Of a stretch of DNA of 64,000 bases, positions 42,368-55,192 are shown piece by piece (positions within the stretch are counted from its first letter, which is position 1; each line of letters starts with the position of its first letter). The stretch comes from Adineta steineri. Its lineage: Eukaryota > Rotifera > Eurotatoria > Adinetida > Adinetidae. The position numbers and the translations under genes are program-made. The notes beneath the pieces were generated by a model. The model was not told the DNA's origin, made no database searches, and saw only the letters and a list, made by a program, of their open reading frames with translations. Location: NCBI GenBank assembly GCA_905250115.1, contig CAJNOI010000005.1, positions 496,001-560,000 of the forward strand. Reading direction: 5' to 3'.

Positions 42368-43045
42368 ATGTCTTTTACATGTCGTTTAATGCGCGAAAAT
42401 GAATTTACACCAGAATTTGAATTGTTTATGATGGAAACATTTTTTCAACATGAACCAATGAATAAATATTTACAAACACAAATACCTGATGATATTGATC
42501 TACCCTGGTTAAAACAAGTATTAAATAAAGCTAAATATGATAATCTTACTTTGGCGTTTTATGATACTAATTGCAATCGTTCTTTACCTATTGCTTATGC
42601 TATAAATCATCATGATAAAGTAAACGATGACGATCATTCTGATACTCTTTATTCATCATTAAATCAAAAATATTTACAAAAATATGAACATATTAGTGGT
42701 ATATTAACAAAATTACATGAAAATATAGATTTATTTGAAAAATTTTCATGTCAAAATTTATTTCATATTTATTTTTTAGTTGTTGATCCTAATTATCGAC
42801 AAAATAAATTAGCCAGTCAATTAATTAATTCTTCAATATGTTTAGCAAAAGAAAAAAACTTCGATATGATTTATGCTGATGTTACTAGTAATTATTCATT
42901 AAATGCATTTCTTAAGAATGATTTTCAAATTATTAAAGCAATTAATTACAATTCCTATGAAAATTTCTATGGAGAAAAAACTTTTGAAAATGTCGAAATA
43001 CATAAAGGTTGTTCGATTGTTATAAAAGATTTAAGACTTGAATAA
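42368..43045 (+). CDS. GNAT N-acetyltransferase, arylalkylamine N-acetyltransferase-like
   Basis: Single exon, 225 residues. The N-terminal part has an F-F-x-x-E-P-M-N-K-Y-L segment typical of insect-type arylalkylamine (dopamine) N-acetyltransferases. The acetyl-CoA motif A is present but degenerate: FHIYFLVVDPNYRQNKLASQ (Q/R-x-x-G-x-A becomes R-Q-N-K-L-A). Then come L-A-K-E-K-N-F-D-M-I-Y-A-D-V and a Y/F-rich end. Known role of the family: transfer of acetyl from acetyl-CoA to amines such as dopamine, serotonin or fatty-acyl acceptors in the cytosol. The missing Gly of the pyrophosphate loop may lower activity or change the substrate. Family assignment is good; the exact subgroup is less certain. 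Confidence 0.7.
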   Translation: MSFTCRLMRENEFTPEFELFMMETFFQHEPMNKYLQTQIPDDIDLPWLKQVLNKAKYDNLTLAFYDTNCNRSLPIAYAINHHDKVNDDDHSDTLYSSLNQKYLQKYEHISGILTKLHENIDLFEKFSCQNLFHIYFLVVDPNYRQNKLASQLINSSICLAKEKNFDMIYADVTSNYSLNAFLKNDFQIIKAINYNSYENFYGEKTFENVEIHKGCSIVIKDLRLE

Positions 43046-46000
43046 ATAAAAAAAAACTTCCTTTACCTTCTTCAATAAATTTCATCTTATAAAATATACT
43101 ATTAATAGAAGTAGAACGTTGACTAAATTCAACTGGAATAAATGCATTACTCGGAAATGACAGAGACGTTAACAAGAAAATCGGTAAATGTTATTAACAA
43201 ATCAGGAGCAAAAAAAGAAAAAAAGAAAACAGAGAAAGCAAAAGTACCGAGACGAGTAATCTTCTCTCAAAGAATAACTAAGTTAAAATCTTTTACAAAA
43301 AGAGATTAGTTGATGCTATTTATATTTTCTCAAGAGAAATTGTGCATGTAACACATCCAAAGTTTAGAAAGAATTTTTAAAATATCATATCATGAATTAA
43401 TTCTAATCTTTCTAATATTAAAAAACTTTGAGTACATATTTTCTTACATTGGTTCGTTAAACACGCACCTAAGGCGTCTATAATATTTTTAGTCAAACGA
43501 AAAAACAAAGTTCTTTAATACGATACAATATTTTTCCATTGACAAAAAAATTAACAGGAGACTCTGTTATTATAAATTATTTAAAAAAAAACAGAAACTT
43601 TTGGTAATGTTGTTTGACGACATTATAGAATCAATCAAGAAGCTCATTGACTTGTTATTCAATTTTCTTATTTAATTAAACAGCTCATTGGGTTTCTTTG
43701 TCACATTTAAATGTGTCTTTATAATACTAATGCTGTAATTGATTGACATAATTTATAATCTATGAGATAGGTTAGAAATAGTCATTGAGTATGAAGACAT
43801 GTTTACCTTAAACACTAACGTTAAGTATATTTTCTATGACATTCTTCGTTCTTTCGCAATGAACATCAAAGTACTATTTACTCTTATTTTATTAGTATCC
43901 ATAAATATATAATTTAAATAATCACACAGTGAAAAATTACAACCTTGTAACTAAATCTATGATTGTTCTACAATGCCATTGAATTCTAATGTATATATAT
44001 CTAACGGCTAATATTCGAAATTTATTAATAATAAATTCTTTATAACTATAGAGAACTAAAAATAGATCGAGATGAATAAGCAAATATAATTGGAAAATTC
44101 TAGTTCTATAAGATATTATTTAAGATTTAAAATCAATAACTTATTAGTATTCTATTTTTCCTATACCTGGAAACTGATTTAACAAAAAAGAAAAACAGAG
44201 TAATTAGCCAGTATGACTAGGAAATGCATTAAAAATATAGATGAATGATAATGTAAGTAAATAAGCAGAAGAAGAAGAAGAAAACATAGGATGTATTAAA
44301 ATATTTACTCGTCAAAATTGAATTGTTCATTATCATAGAATAATATTTACGACTATTTTAAGAATAGGTAATATAGAAAAATACTTGAAAGTAACATGTG
44401 CTTCACTTATTTGTAGAATATTTTTTATTTACAGACTATTTTTTCCTCTCTTTGATTAACGATTTATGTTAGTCGTCCTTGAAGTAGAAAACATGAAATA
44501 TTAATAGGTAAGATAATTATAGCAAGAATACAATAATAATTCAAAGAAAAACTCTTTAGACAAATGAATTTTTTTAGGAAATTTTATATAAATCACTTGA
44601 TATAATGAAATAAAATCTTAATTTTAAAATTAACACTGATGAAATTTATTTTATTTCACATTTATCAGTATATATATAAACCATTAGTACTTTCATGTTT
44701 CTTTTTTTATTTACGTTGTTTCCGATGCACTCAAGGAACCTAATTAAATCATCAACAATAGAACCTATCGAACTATAATTGTGTGATATAAAATCTGTCA
44801 GTATAAATTTGATTTAATCATATAAAAATTATTGATATATAGTAAAAACAAATTATATTGTGTCATAATACTAAAATCTAATTATTGATAGGATTGAAGA
44901 AAAAAAACCTCGAATAATATTGTATTACTTACACTATTGTTAATAGTCACAAGACAAACGTTCATCTTGATAATAAATATAACTAATAAATGCACGCATC
45001 CCTCCTCCTCAATAATATTATTACTTTTCCAGTTTATGAAGAAAAGAAAACTAACAACATCGTATTTTCTGCCCAAGAGTTACGATGAACTCCTTTATTT
45101 ATTTTCCTATTTTAGAAAAAAAGAATGTAATATTGTGAAATTGACAGATTTGCTCGAAGCCTTTTACTTGTTATTATCTCCTATTGACATATTTATTATT
45201 CACACTAACAATAGCAATTTGAAAACTCTAAAGGTACATAATACACAAAAATAACAACAACATATACACAGATGATTAATTGTTAGTGTTAAAAACTTTT
45301 ATTTTGACATTGAATATGCAAGAACTAATTTATTTTTGATTGTGTATGACTTTTTGTTTTTACAACGACGCAATTAATGGATTGGAAATTTTGTCATATA
45401 AATCATGTTATAAAAAACAAGAAAATAGTTTTTATGAATTCTTAATAAAAAAAATTTCTTATATTTATATCCATTGAAAAGATGTCACGTAGAAACTCTT
45501 TAGAAAAAAAAACAAGTAATAGAAATTTTGAAAAGATTTTTATCTTAAATAGACGCAATACTATCAGTTAACAGATTTGAGAGAATAAAATTTGTTTCTC
45601 ATTTTTCATTTGAATTCAATGAAACAAATCTTCTGTAAAAAGTTATTAATTTGACAATCATAAATGATCTCATTAATTTTAATACACATGAATAATTACT
45701 ATTTTAAAGAATCAATTGAAAATTGATTCCTTTATAAAGAAAAAATGCGGAAATACTATTCTATTTCGACAAGTCAATGAAAATCTAATTTCAATCTAAA
45801 TGAATGTATTAATTTCACGGATCATTTCTAGTCCCAAATGGAGATGTGTCAAATCAAATGAATTAATTAGACTTATGAACTACTTATTTTACTTCAATTA
45901 TATATAATTAATATAGATATTAATAAGAAAAAAAAGAATATAAGTACATAAAAATATTTAGCATCAAGAGATCTTATTTTATTTCATATCAATAATACGC

Positions 46001-48355
46001 AATAGTAAATGAGAATCATTTACAAGAGTATAATTAATAGTAAGTATTATTTACATATTATATTCAAAATGTCATTGCTAATATTTTGATTGAAATATTA
46101 CGTATTCACTGGTTAAACTTATAAACATTTTTCTTTCATTTAGATTGCAATAAACTTAATAAGATGAATTACATGCTCGTTATTATCTAGTTTTTTTTAA
46201 TCAAATTGAACAAGTAATAAGTTGATCTGATAGAATATTTGACAGTAATTAAAGTATATCATAAAAAAGATGAAAATTTCATTTCTAGGTTTGTTAATAT
46301 ATTTTATGAGATCATATATACATTGAATATGAAAAGTCTAATGAAATTTTTTAATTATCATCAAATAAAATTAAAGTTTGAAGCGATTATTACAATCTGT
46401 CTGGAGCTTTTTATTCCTACCCTTGATTTAAAATTGCTTCTAAATATTTTAACGTATTATGTTTGTCATTTATATTCTGTATGATAGTAATAAAACGTTA
46501 ACCTTATTTTCATTGATTTTTAGATATGTAGACATGAGTTGTATCATAATAAGTTTTCCGCCTAATAGTTAAAAGGTAAATATATTATTACTCATAGGAA
46601 CAATCGAATAGAAGAAGAAAAAACGACAGAATCAGACAAAAATTAGTTTAATGATAGACGTGTAAGCGATATTAATATCTACCGATACATCATGTAGGGT
46701 TTTATTAGTATTTAAAAAAAAATATTTAGTAGTATTTATGGTATTTTTTTAATATAAAAAGCACATGCAATAGTAACATATTTTGATTCATTCATTTTTT
46801 ACGCCTAAAAGGCAGATAGATCTTGCGGATGAGAGAATACTAATAACATCCGGACTATACGCATACATAAACTCAAACAGAGACAGTAATAAACTATTTT
46901 AAAAAAGAAAAAAAAAACGTTTTTTTTTTCTCTGATTGCAGATAAATAGTCTGTCTAACGAAGATAACTATTTTATTGTCTGATTATTTTTTTCAATATT
47001 ATAATAAGGTAAATTACATAAAAACATAACTAATAAAATACATTTTTTTTTCTTTTTCTTTTATTAGGTGATGATATATTGAAGAAATGTAAGTATTAGT
47101 TTAAATTGAAGTGTTGATTAGTTCAAAAATGAATCAAAAGAGAAAAAAACATCCCGTTAAGATTCTATTTAACAATTTCTAAGACTAGTCGGAAGCACTT
47201 GTCATCAATGAAGAGGCAAAAAAAAGGTCAGATTCTTGTTTGAAAATAATATTGTGTTAATGATTCTTTTTTTTTCCCAACAAAGATAAGATAAGACATT
47301 TTTATGTGTTAGACATTCACTTCTCAGTAGCATATTTTTTTCTTTTTATATACTCTAGATGTCAACTTTTCTATGTAATGCTGGCTCCTATCTAATTGAA
47401 CACGAGAGAATAAGACGTTCTTGTAACTGACATATACAAAAAAAAAGAAGAAAGACATCGGCTTATGTCCGTATGTCACGCTTATAATATACATGTCATA
47501 CTTATATATATATGTGCTCAAATTGAATGAAGAAAAAAAAAAAGGAGTCTTATGATCAATTAAAAAAATAGTTGAATAGAATGAACAAAGGCCAATATAC
47601 AATACTATTATAAAGACTTTAGAGAATAGAGATGACACTAGTAATGTTTTTAATTTAAATGAATTGACATCTATTGTATAATATGTGTAATAGAGAAAAG
47701 ACAAAAAGAAAACTTCTCAATCTATAGACAAATGTATTCATGCATTTCAATGAACATATATAAGAATATTTTGCGAGTTATATTGATAGCTAGTATTTTG
47801 TAAGATCAAAAATACAACAGAAAAAAAAAGAAAGGCATAAAGAGACTAACGAGGAACTACGCATATATACATGCTTTCAATAAACTATTATATAGTAATT
47901 GTCTTATGTCAAATGAATTGTAAGAGTACTTGCAATACAATTCACGTTTTCTTCTAATTTTCTTTCTTTTACTATTATTTATTCGACATGGTATATATAA
48001 CATGCAAGTGAAAAGAAGAAAAAGGGAAATGAATACTTTTAGCGGAAAACTATGCATTGATAAACTAGACTAAGCAATAGTATATAAAGAAACTGCTGTC
48101 ATTCAAGCTCAATATAATCATTATTGAGTCGGCCTATTTACTTGTCTTTCTTTGTCGACTTCTAAATTATATATATATATATATATACTGAAAAAAACGT
48201 TTTTTTCTATATTATGAATCTTGTTCTGTGAACAAGAATTGCCTAGCTTTGCTAATTTGCTATTTTTCTACTTCAGTTTTCTTTTTTTGTAAGTCTTGCT
48301 GAGTCTTGTCGTGCGCATCGTCCGTCAGGCGATCTATATCCTTTTCCCCCTTTCA
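43046..48355. other. 5.3-kb gene-free AT-rich spacer
   Basis: No convincing exon on either strand. Open frames are short and rich in F, Y, I and K as expected from AT-rich noncoding DNA. AT dinucleotide runs occur (for example near 48167-48186). Possible distal regulatory DNA of the downstream GTPase gene. Confidence 0.45.
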
Positions 48356-48365
48356 CTATATAAAG
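48356..48365 (+). promoter_or_regulatory. Candidate TATA box for the RASD-like gene
   Basis: CTATATAAAG lies about 460 bp upstream of the GTPase start codon, in a locally more GC-rich segment that follows the AT-rich spacer. The interval between it and the ATG is CT-rich, like a 5' leader. Confidence 0.4.
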
Positions 48366-48825
48366 CCGAAGGCAGTCATGAGTATGTAAGTTTCTCGGTT
48401 GTTGGGCTTTACTTTCACACACCGGTGTATATAGACAGAAACTGGAAGTCTCGAGCGATTTTGTCGTCAACATCATTTAATTCAATTCAACGTACATCGT
48501 GCATTATCATCAACAGTAATCATCGAACTTCTAACGGTGTATTCATCTATTCATTTTCTTTTTTTTTCTTTTTTTTTTTCTATATTATCATTCACTCATC
48601 TTTTTTGATACCAATTATTATTACTCTCTCCCTCACTCTCTCTCTTTTCCTTCGTTTTTCTGTCACTCACTCATTCACTCACATATATACGAGCTTGAAA
48701 CGTCTGTCTTTGTCAAAAATAAAAATCCTATCATCATTCTTGTCCGGATTCTACCTATAGACATTTCATTAAAGATTGTCATCTACGTTATTATTATTTA
48801 AACATACAAATTTACTTGTATTACA

Positions 48826-50513
48826 ATGAATCTACGGGACAACGAGGTATGCTTTTACGTAATGTTTCTTTTTTTTTAATATTATTATAGGAAAACTTAA
48901 TAGAGTATAAATGATTGATCTATATTTTATTAAAAAGAAATTTTGTCATATCTATTTATGCATATATAATATAGATATAAAAAGAAATATAATTATTTAT
49001 TGACATAAGCATCCTTTTTTTATTTGCATTAAAGACATTTGTCTATTTATTAAGTAATCAATTGAGCAGTTTATTTTCTCAAGATTTTTACTTATTATCT
49101 TACTTCTTTTCTTTTTTGTTCTATTTTTCTTCTAATCGATCGTTATATTTTGTTCATGACATGATTTCATGTCGACTTAAATACATACATATATAGAGAT
49201 TTTTCTTTCTTTCTTCTATAATCATTATCATGAAAATCGATATAAATAATAAATAATCATAAATTTAGCTGCTGGTATCAATACATTTAAATCATATTGA
49301 ATAGATAAATATGTTTTTTTTTACATTTGAAATTGAGCGACTAGTGTAAATATAGAATATTTTTCTGAAGCTTTTCCATGACAATCAATCAATCATATTC
49401 AAAAAAGAAACACACATATAAGAGAATTATATGGTGTACTATTGACACTTTTTCTTCTATACCTCGATGTCTTCAGTCTTACTTTTTTTTCTCCTTTCTG
49501 TTACATTTCCGTTTAGTAGATTTTTGGTGTTACTTCTTTTCTGCACGTCAAGTGCAAGTCTATAAGATATATAGGAAATAAAAGCAAGAATTTTCTCTTT
49601 AACAAAAAAAAGAAATTTTATTTAGAATTTGAACTCGTCAATAACATTAATCAATAATCCAAAACCAATACCAATTAGTATGGCTGATCAAGATACACGC
49701 TATCGACTGGTATTATTGGGTGCAAGTCGTACAGGAAAATCATCGATTATTCATATGTTTTTAAATGGAAAATTTTTGGATACATATCGAGAAACTGTTG
49801 AAGATTTACATTATAGAGAATTTAGTATTGATGACAAAACAATTAAAGTTGATATATTAGATACTGCTGGTAATTAATTAAGAAAAAAAAGAAATATTTA
49901 AATTTTATATATCATATAATTTAGGTAATATGGAATTTCCTGCAATGCGTCGTTTATCAATTGCTACATCTCATGCCTTCATTCTTGTTTATAGTAAATT
50001 ATAAAATAATAATTGATAATTAGTTTTTTTTTCTTCAATAAAATAATCATTTTAGGTGTTGATAGTATGTCATCATTTGAAGAAATTCGTCGTATTATTG
50101 AACAAATTAAAGAACAACGAACAAATTATGGTGAAATTCCAATTGTTATTGTTGGAAATAAAACAGATCGTACAGTTGTACGGGAAGTTGATGAACAACA
50201 AGTTCGAGCAATGCTTACTGAACTTGGTCCATTACATTGTCGTTTTGCTGAATGTACAGCACTTGATCGTGCATCAGTTATTGATATATTTCTTAAATTA
50301 CTTAGTCTTGTACAATTATCAGCTGCAAGACAATTAAGTCCAATTTTAAGACGAAAAGTTAGTGAACGTCTTAAAAAAAAAGAATTTGATGATAAAACAG
50401 AAAAAGGTCTTGGTCGTAGTCGAAGTCTTATACGACGAACATCTATGAAAAAAAAGCCAACATCATCGAGTGATAAACATTCATCTGGAACACCTGATTG
50501 TTTAATTTCTTGA
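48826..50513 (+). CDS. RASD/Dexras-like small GTPase
   Basis: Four coding exons, 48826-48846, 49626-49869, 49925-49993 and 50056-50513, in phase; 263 residues. Ras motifs: G1 GASRTGKS (39-46), a Thr-containing switch I (E-T-V-E-D), G3 DTAGN (86-90), G4 NKTD (146-149) and G5 E-C-T-A-L. G3 carries Asn where most Ras proteins have the catalytic Gln, as in RASD1/Dexras. FPAMRRLSI and L-S-P-x-L-R-R-K-V-S are further RASD-like matches. A basic Ser/Arg/Lys tail ends in CLIS, a CAAX box suited to farnesylation. Known role of relatives: membrane-bound signalling switch with slow GTP hydrolysis, linked to G-protein and circadian/glucocorticoid signalling in mammals. A 779-nt first intron follows a 7-residue coding exon. 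Confidence 0.9.
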
Positions 50514-50641
50514 ATTTATTTATTTATTTATATATATATATTTTCAACCCTTTACATTCATTATCCTTTATCTATTTTTTTTCTCTCTTCTGCAATAAAA
50601 AACAAGATTCTTCGGTTTTTTTCTAAACATTCTTTCTTTTA

Positions 50642-53600
50642 TTAAACAGGAATATTATTTGTTCTTGCCCATGATCGCATAATTTTTATCATTTGATCTC
50701 CTTAAAACAAACACAAACATTAAAATTTTCTTTCTTTAAATAGTTCACATTTTATTACCTTGAGGATGATTTGTATTTCGTAACAAAGATAAAATATCAC
50801 GAAGTGTATCACTAGAAATAAGAAAAAAAGTATGACTACTATGTAAATATAGTATATTTATTTTCTTACCGAGGTTCATGACCTGCAACAATTTGTTGAA
50901 ATGNNNNNNNNNNCATTATAGATATAACATCGTGCTAACCAACTTAAATAAACATAATCATTTTTTAGTTTTTCACTTTGAATAAGTAGAAATGCCTAAA
51001 ATAAAATAAAGAAATATGTTTTAATGATAAGTTTACATTAAATAAAGCAGATTTTGTTTTATTTATTTTTACTTCTTCAGCTTCTTTCCATTTTTCTTCA
51101 TGAGCTTTGGCTTGTGCATAATTGAAATTAAATAAATCATCGTATTCAAGATGAGTCTAATTGAAGAGAAACATTTTGTTTTTTTCCGAAAAATTACTGG
51201 CAAGAAAAAGTACAAACTTTTATTGAACTTAAATAGACAAGTACATCGTCGAAACGTTTATGAAGAAAATAACATGCAGCCATACTTTGTCGACCAGGTA
51301 TGGTATCTAAATGAGTTTGCAAAAACTATGATTATCTGTCAAATTCTATTTTGTTAGGAAAAAACTTGAAGTTCATCACCTATGTATTTAATACAACTAC
51401 CATAGTATCTTCATTTTTGCCTCTTCCCTAACTGTAATAACATAATCACACTGGAGAATTTTCTATAAGTATCCTGACGAGATTCAAAAATGCTATTCTT
51501 TTTTGATAAAATACAACTATTTATATTCAGACACTCATATTCTTTTTATTTTTAGGAGAAGTTTCAGATAATAATTGCTCATTATTAATAAATAATGTTT
51601 TCTTTAATAACAGTATTTACCGCATTCACTCGCTGAACCGCCAACTAATTGAAAATAAGATTGAGCTGTTTTAATATGATCAACCTATAAACACACAACA
51701 ATATTTTACGTTTTATATTTTATATAAAAAGATCAACTCTACTGAATTATGTTCTTGTCCATAGGCAGCATTAACAACACCCTTTAAAATATATTCAGCT
51801 GGTTGTAATGGTTCAACATCTTTCATTAATTCATATGCATGTTCCAAATCATCTACATTTCTCAAAAATAAAATATGATATATTATTTATAGTATATTAC
51901 CTTCTTTAAGATAATGAATAACTAGATTTAGACGTGCTTCTGGAATAACATCAACTAAGGGTGGTAAGATTTGGAGAGCACCTTCACCACCTTGAAAAAC
52001 GACCTTTAGTAAAAGAAAAAAGAAAAATTTTTATGGTTTAGAACGATAATGATAAATTATTTCTACCATATTATGGCGGAATAACTCTTTGGCATAATTA
52101 AATGATGTACTCATTTTATCAAGAAACTGTTTGAGATCATTCTAAAATAATACGATAAGTTATTTTTTGTTTGATTAGGTTATTTTTTGTACTTCAGCTG
52201 CTTTTGCATTATATAATCGATATTGATTACAAGCTTGTAAATTTGTTGCTGTTGCTGATTCAGGATTTTTTTTACAGTAGACATCAAGAATTTCTTGTGA
52301 TATATCATAAAAATCAAGCTTGTAATGACAAAGTGCTACATAAACATTTAATGCTAAGTATTCACTAAAATAAGTTTTTATTTTGTAATAATAATGAAAG
52401 TAAAATATATATCTACCGATTTTCCACCAGGTAACGTTTGTAAATATCTAATGCTTCTTGAAAATGACTTCTCATATAATGCATACTAGCAAGACACATT
52501 TGATCTTCAATCACATCTTGTAATTGTCGGTGTAAATTCATGAGTTTTTCTTCATTATTTTGTTTATGTGCAACATGAAATAAAACTCGAGTTTGTAATG
52601 GAGATTTTGGACCTTTGAGTGCTGTATGTTCAGCATCATCATATTTGCCTAACATAAAATAAGCGCAAGCGAGATAAATGCATACTTCACCATTTCGTGG
52701 ATCTTTTTTGAGAATATTTTCATATTCCTAAATAATAATAACAACATTTAATTAGACATATAAAGTTAATTTGAATATTCAAGGCTTTTATCAAAAAAGA
52801 ATTAAGCAGATTTATATTATCTAATTGTCACATACTATTCGATCTTTCTGTAGAGTTTTTCTTGGAAATACATAGAAAAATCATTATGGTTTTAGCTACA
52901 ACGAAAGTTTCTTTCGTGACATAAGATTATTTTTTTATTGTACTCATTAGTGTGACACTCGAAGGTGTTTACAACATATATAAAAAAAGAGGTGGTCAAG
53001 GTGCTTAAGAGTTAAGCTGAAGCATTTACGTCAAGGGAGAAACAGCTGATTATGTGATTAGATATGATTAGCATTTCGTGGTAATAATAAGTGGGTGTAA
53101 ATGTGATTATTCTTTTTATTCACACCCACACCTACCCCGTCTCTTAATAGTGATTAGGATGATTAGCGGCTTCCTTATCAGCTGTTTCTCCCTTGGAGTT
53201 TACGATCTCTACCAGTTTGTATAGTTGTCTGGTGTGATTTTGTATCCAATGCTGCTTGATTCACCTTGTTCTCGATTCGTTCCAATTTCTCTTCTACTCC
53301 AGTACTACTTTCGCGCATAGCAACTAGATTTTCATTTATGACGGTGAGCATTTTTTATTGCTTCCTGTTCATCATCGCGACGTGTTCCTGTTGGTATTCG
53401 ATTCTACGCATTTTGTTGTTGAAAATTAGGCTTATTCTGTTCATTGAGCGAAGGAAATTCTTGATTTTTAGGATTGAAGTCTTGTTTTTTTCAAGTAGCC
53501 GTTTCTTTGTAGTTTACTAGATTGCATCGCTTTATTGACGGCATCCTCTAGATCAGCACGATATTGTCGAATAACGAGATATTGATAGTCACCATCACAT

Positions 53601-55192
53601 TTTGCATATTTTGGTATATTCATGCATGTGTGCTCTTCTGTTCTTGTTATTTCTTTCAAGTAAATTCGAGATCGTTGAATATTTGTTTCTCATTGATCGC
53701 GAGTATGACCTAATTTCCAACAACGAGTTCAATAGGTCATTCGATTTCTAGATAAAAAGGATGTAATAAATAACCAATGATTATAAATTGCTGATACGCA
53801 TAATGAATTTGTTTTATATTATCTGCTGATGTAATCGTACGATTAATTTCATATTTAACAGTTTCAATTTTTAATTCAATTGAAATATATTTTGACTTAA
53901 TAGCTGCAATCGGTATATTTTTAATTAACTTTGGTCAGTTTTCAATTGTCACTAAAGTCATGTAGTCGTATTTGTTGTTTACTCCTAATTTCAAACGTTT
54001 ACAGGACCAGTCGACTAATGAGAATTGTTGAATTATAGCATCATGTTCCTTAAAATATTTTTCGATTGTATTTCTCGCTTGGAAAGCTGATGGAAGTTTA
54101 TATAACTTGTTGCTAGTTCGAACTAACTCGTCTTAATTAATCAAATGAAAGTGATATTCGTTGCTACCATTGAGAGATCTACTACATTTCAGAGTTGATG
54201 ATTGATAATGGATACCTATTTGCACATTTATAATCGATGGAATTTATTGTTGGTTTTGCTTCATTAAACCATTAAGATCTGTTGGAAGAGATTGTTGTAT
54301 AGTTTTCGCACGTGTGAATTCCAAAAATTGATAAAAGTCATTTTACATCTATAGATTTTGTGCTAACAAATGAAGTAGATCAATTTGTTGTTGTTGTTGT
54401 ACATTATAATGATTATGATTTAAAATCGACTGCGGGTTTTGAAGTTGAAATTGTGGAGGCCCGCAGTGTGTGTAATGCCTGTTCGTACCCCTTCATTTGA
54501 ATTTGGATCAATTCCATTAGTGTAATCGATATTCATTACATTCTTTACAGCGAATTGAGAGTAAATTAAGAATATATACTTGCTTCTCCGTTAACACGGG
54601 AGAGCACACGGTAAGAAAGAAAAAAGAAAGTATGTTGTAAAACGAATAAAAATGCGTCTGTTCCCTGTTCTTGACATAAGATATTATAAATAGCTATTAG
54701 AAGTATTTTTCAGGAAAAGTTAAGTTCGTAACCCTAAACTAAAATGATTACTATTGTTAACTAATACGCCATGTGCTTAAATTCTGTTTGAGTTTACTTT
54801 GTTTCAATAAGCTCTATTCATAATTGAAATATGAGATACATACATCACTTGCTCGTTGATAATCACCAGCATGAAATGCTGCAAATGCTAACCAAAGATC
54901 AAGATCTTTTACTTCTTTTTCACTTTGACGACAAAACTATATGAAATAATAATTAAATATTTTTTTTTATTAATCAAAATCAAAATAAATACTTCGAGAT
55001 AAGCAATTGCACCTGTATAATCACGTTCAGCAATAAAATCTTCGACTTCGACTGATTTTTTTTTATTTTTATCTTGTGCTTGTGTAGCACCTTTCTTCTT
55101 TGGATCATCTGCTGCTTTGGTACGTGAAAGAATCTATTTAATTCATTAAATAAAATGATTTGTTTTTATTAATAAAATAGTAAGCATACCAT
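50642..55192 (-). CDS. TTC26: IFT56/TTC26 intraflagellar transport TPR protein, interrupted by an assembly gap
   Basis: Minus-strand exons: 55192-55190 (ATG only), 55133-54993, 54936-54844, 52727-52417, 52364-52193, 52141-52067, 52003-51901, 51852-51743, 51684-51621, 51306-51218, 51156-51073, 50995-50914, [gap], 50903-50870, 50811-50759, 50700-50642. About 490 residues are visible against ~550 in vertebrate TTC26. Diagnostic stretches: [38 protein letters not shown] and [14 protein letters not shown]. Known role: TPR subunit of the IFT-B complex moving cargo in cilia. The 10-N gap at 50904-50913 falls inside coding sequence and must hide about 65-70 codons. The exon 7/8 junction is in frame only with the acceptor after TGTAG (51853). 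A 2.1-kb intron (52728-54843) holds repeats. Head-to-head with NUP205. Confidence 0.93.
50904..50913. other. 10-N assembly gap inside IFT56
   Basis: Ten N replace sequence whose coding content, by family comparison, should be about 200 bp of exons plus introns. The gap length is therefore not real. Confidence 0.85.
53032..53195. mobile_element. Foldback element in IFT56 intron
   Basis: CAAGGGAGAAACAGCTGAT (53032-53050) and its perfect 19-nt inverted copy (53177-53195) bound a 164-bp segment. GATTAGATATGATTAGC inside the left arm pairs loosely with GTGATTAGGATGATTAGCGG on the right. At the centre, GTGGGTGT (53091-53098) faces ACACCCAC (53122-53129), like the other telomere-like hairpins. It has the form of a small non-autonomous foldback transposon. 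Confidence 0.55.
53468..54600 (-). pseudogene. Decayed retroelement ORF1/gag-like fragment with zinc knuckles
   Basis: On the minus strand, 53731-53690 reads like a CCHC zinc knuckle, [11 protein letters not shown], but the flanking Cys codons are now TGA stops. Downstream, 53659-53468 is an open stretch with [16 protein letters not shown], resembling the second knuckle of LINE-type ORF1 proteins. Upstream to about 54600 are short open pieces broken by stops. No reverse transcriptase was seen. It lies in the same orientation as IFT56, inside its large intron. Confidence 0.4.

Noticed and set aside
51743-52003. Apparent frameshift in IFT56 between exons 7 and 8
   Set aside because: Using the acceptor after TGTAG at 51853 instead of the earlier TTTTGAG restores both frame and family similarity (K-E-D-D-L-E-H-A-Y).
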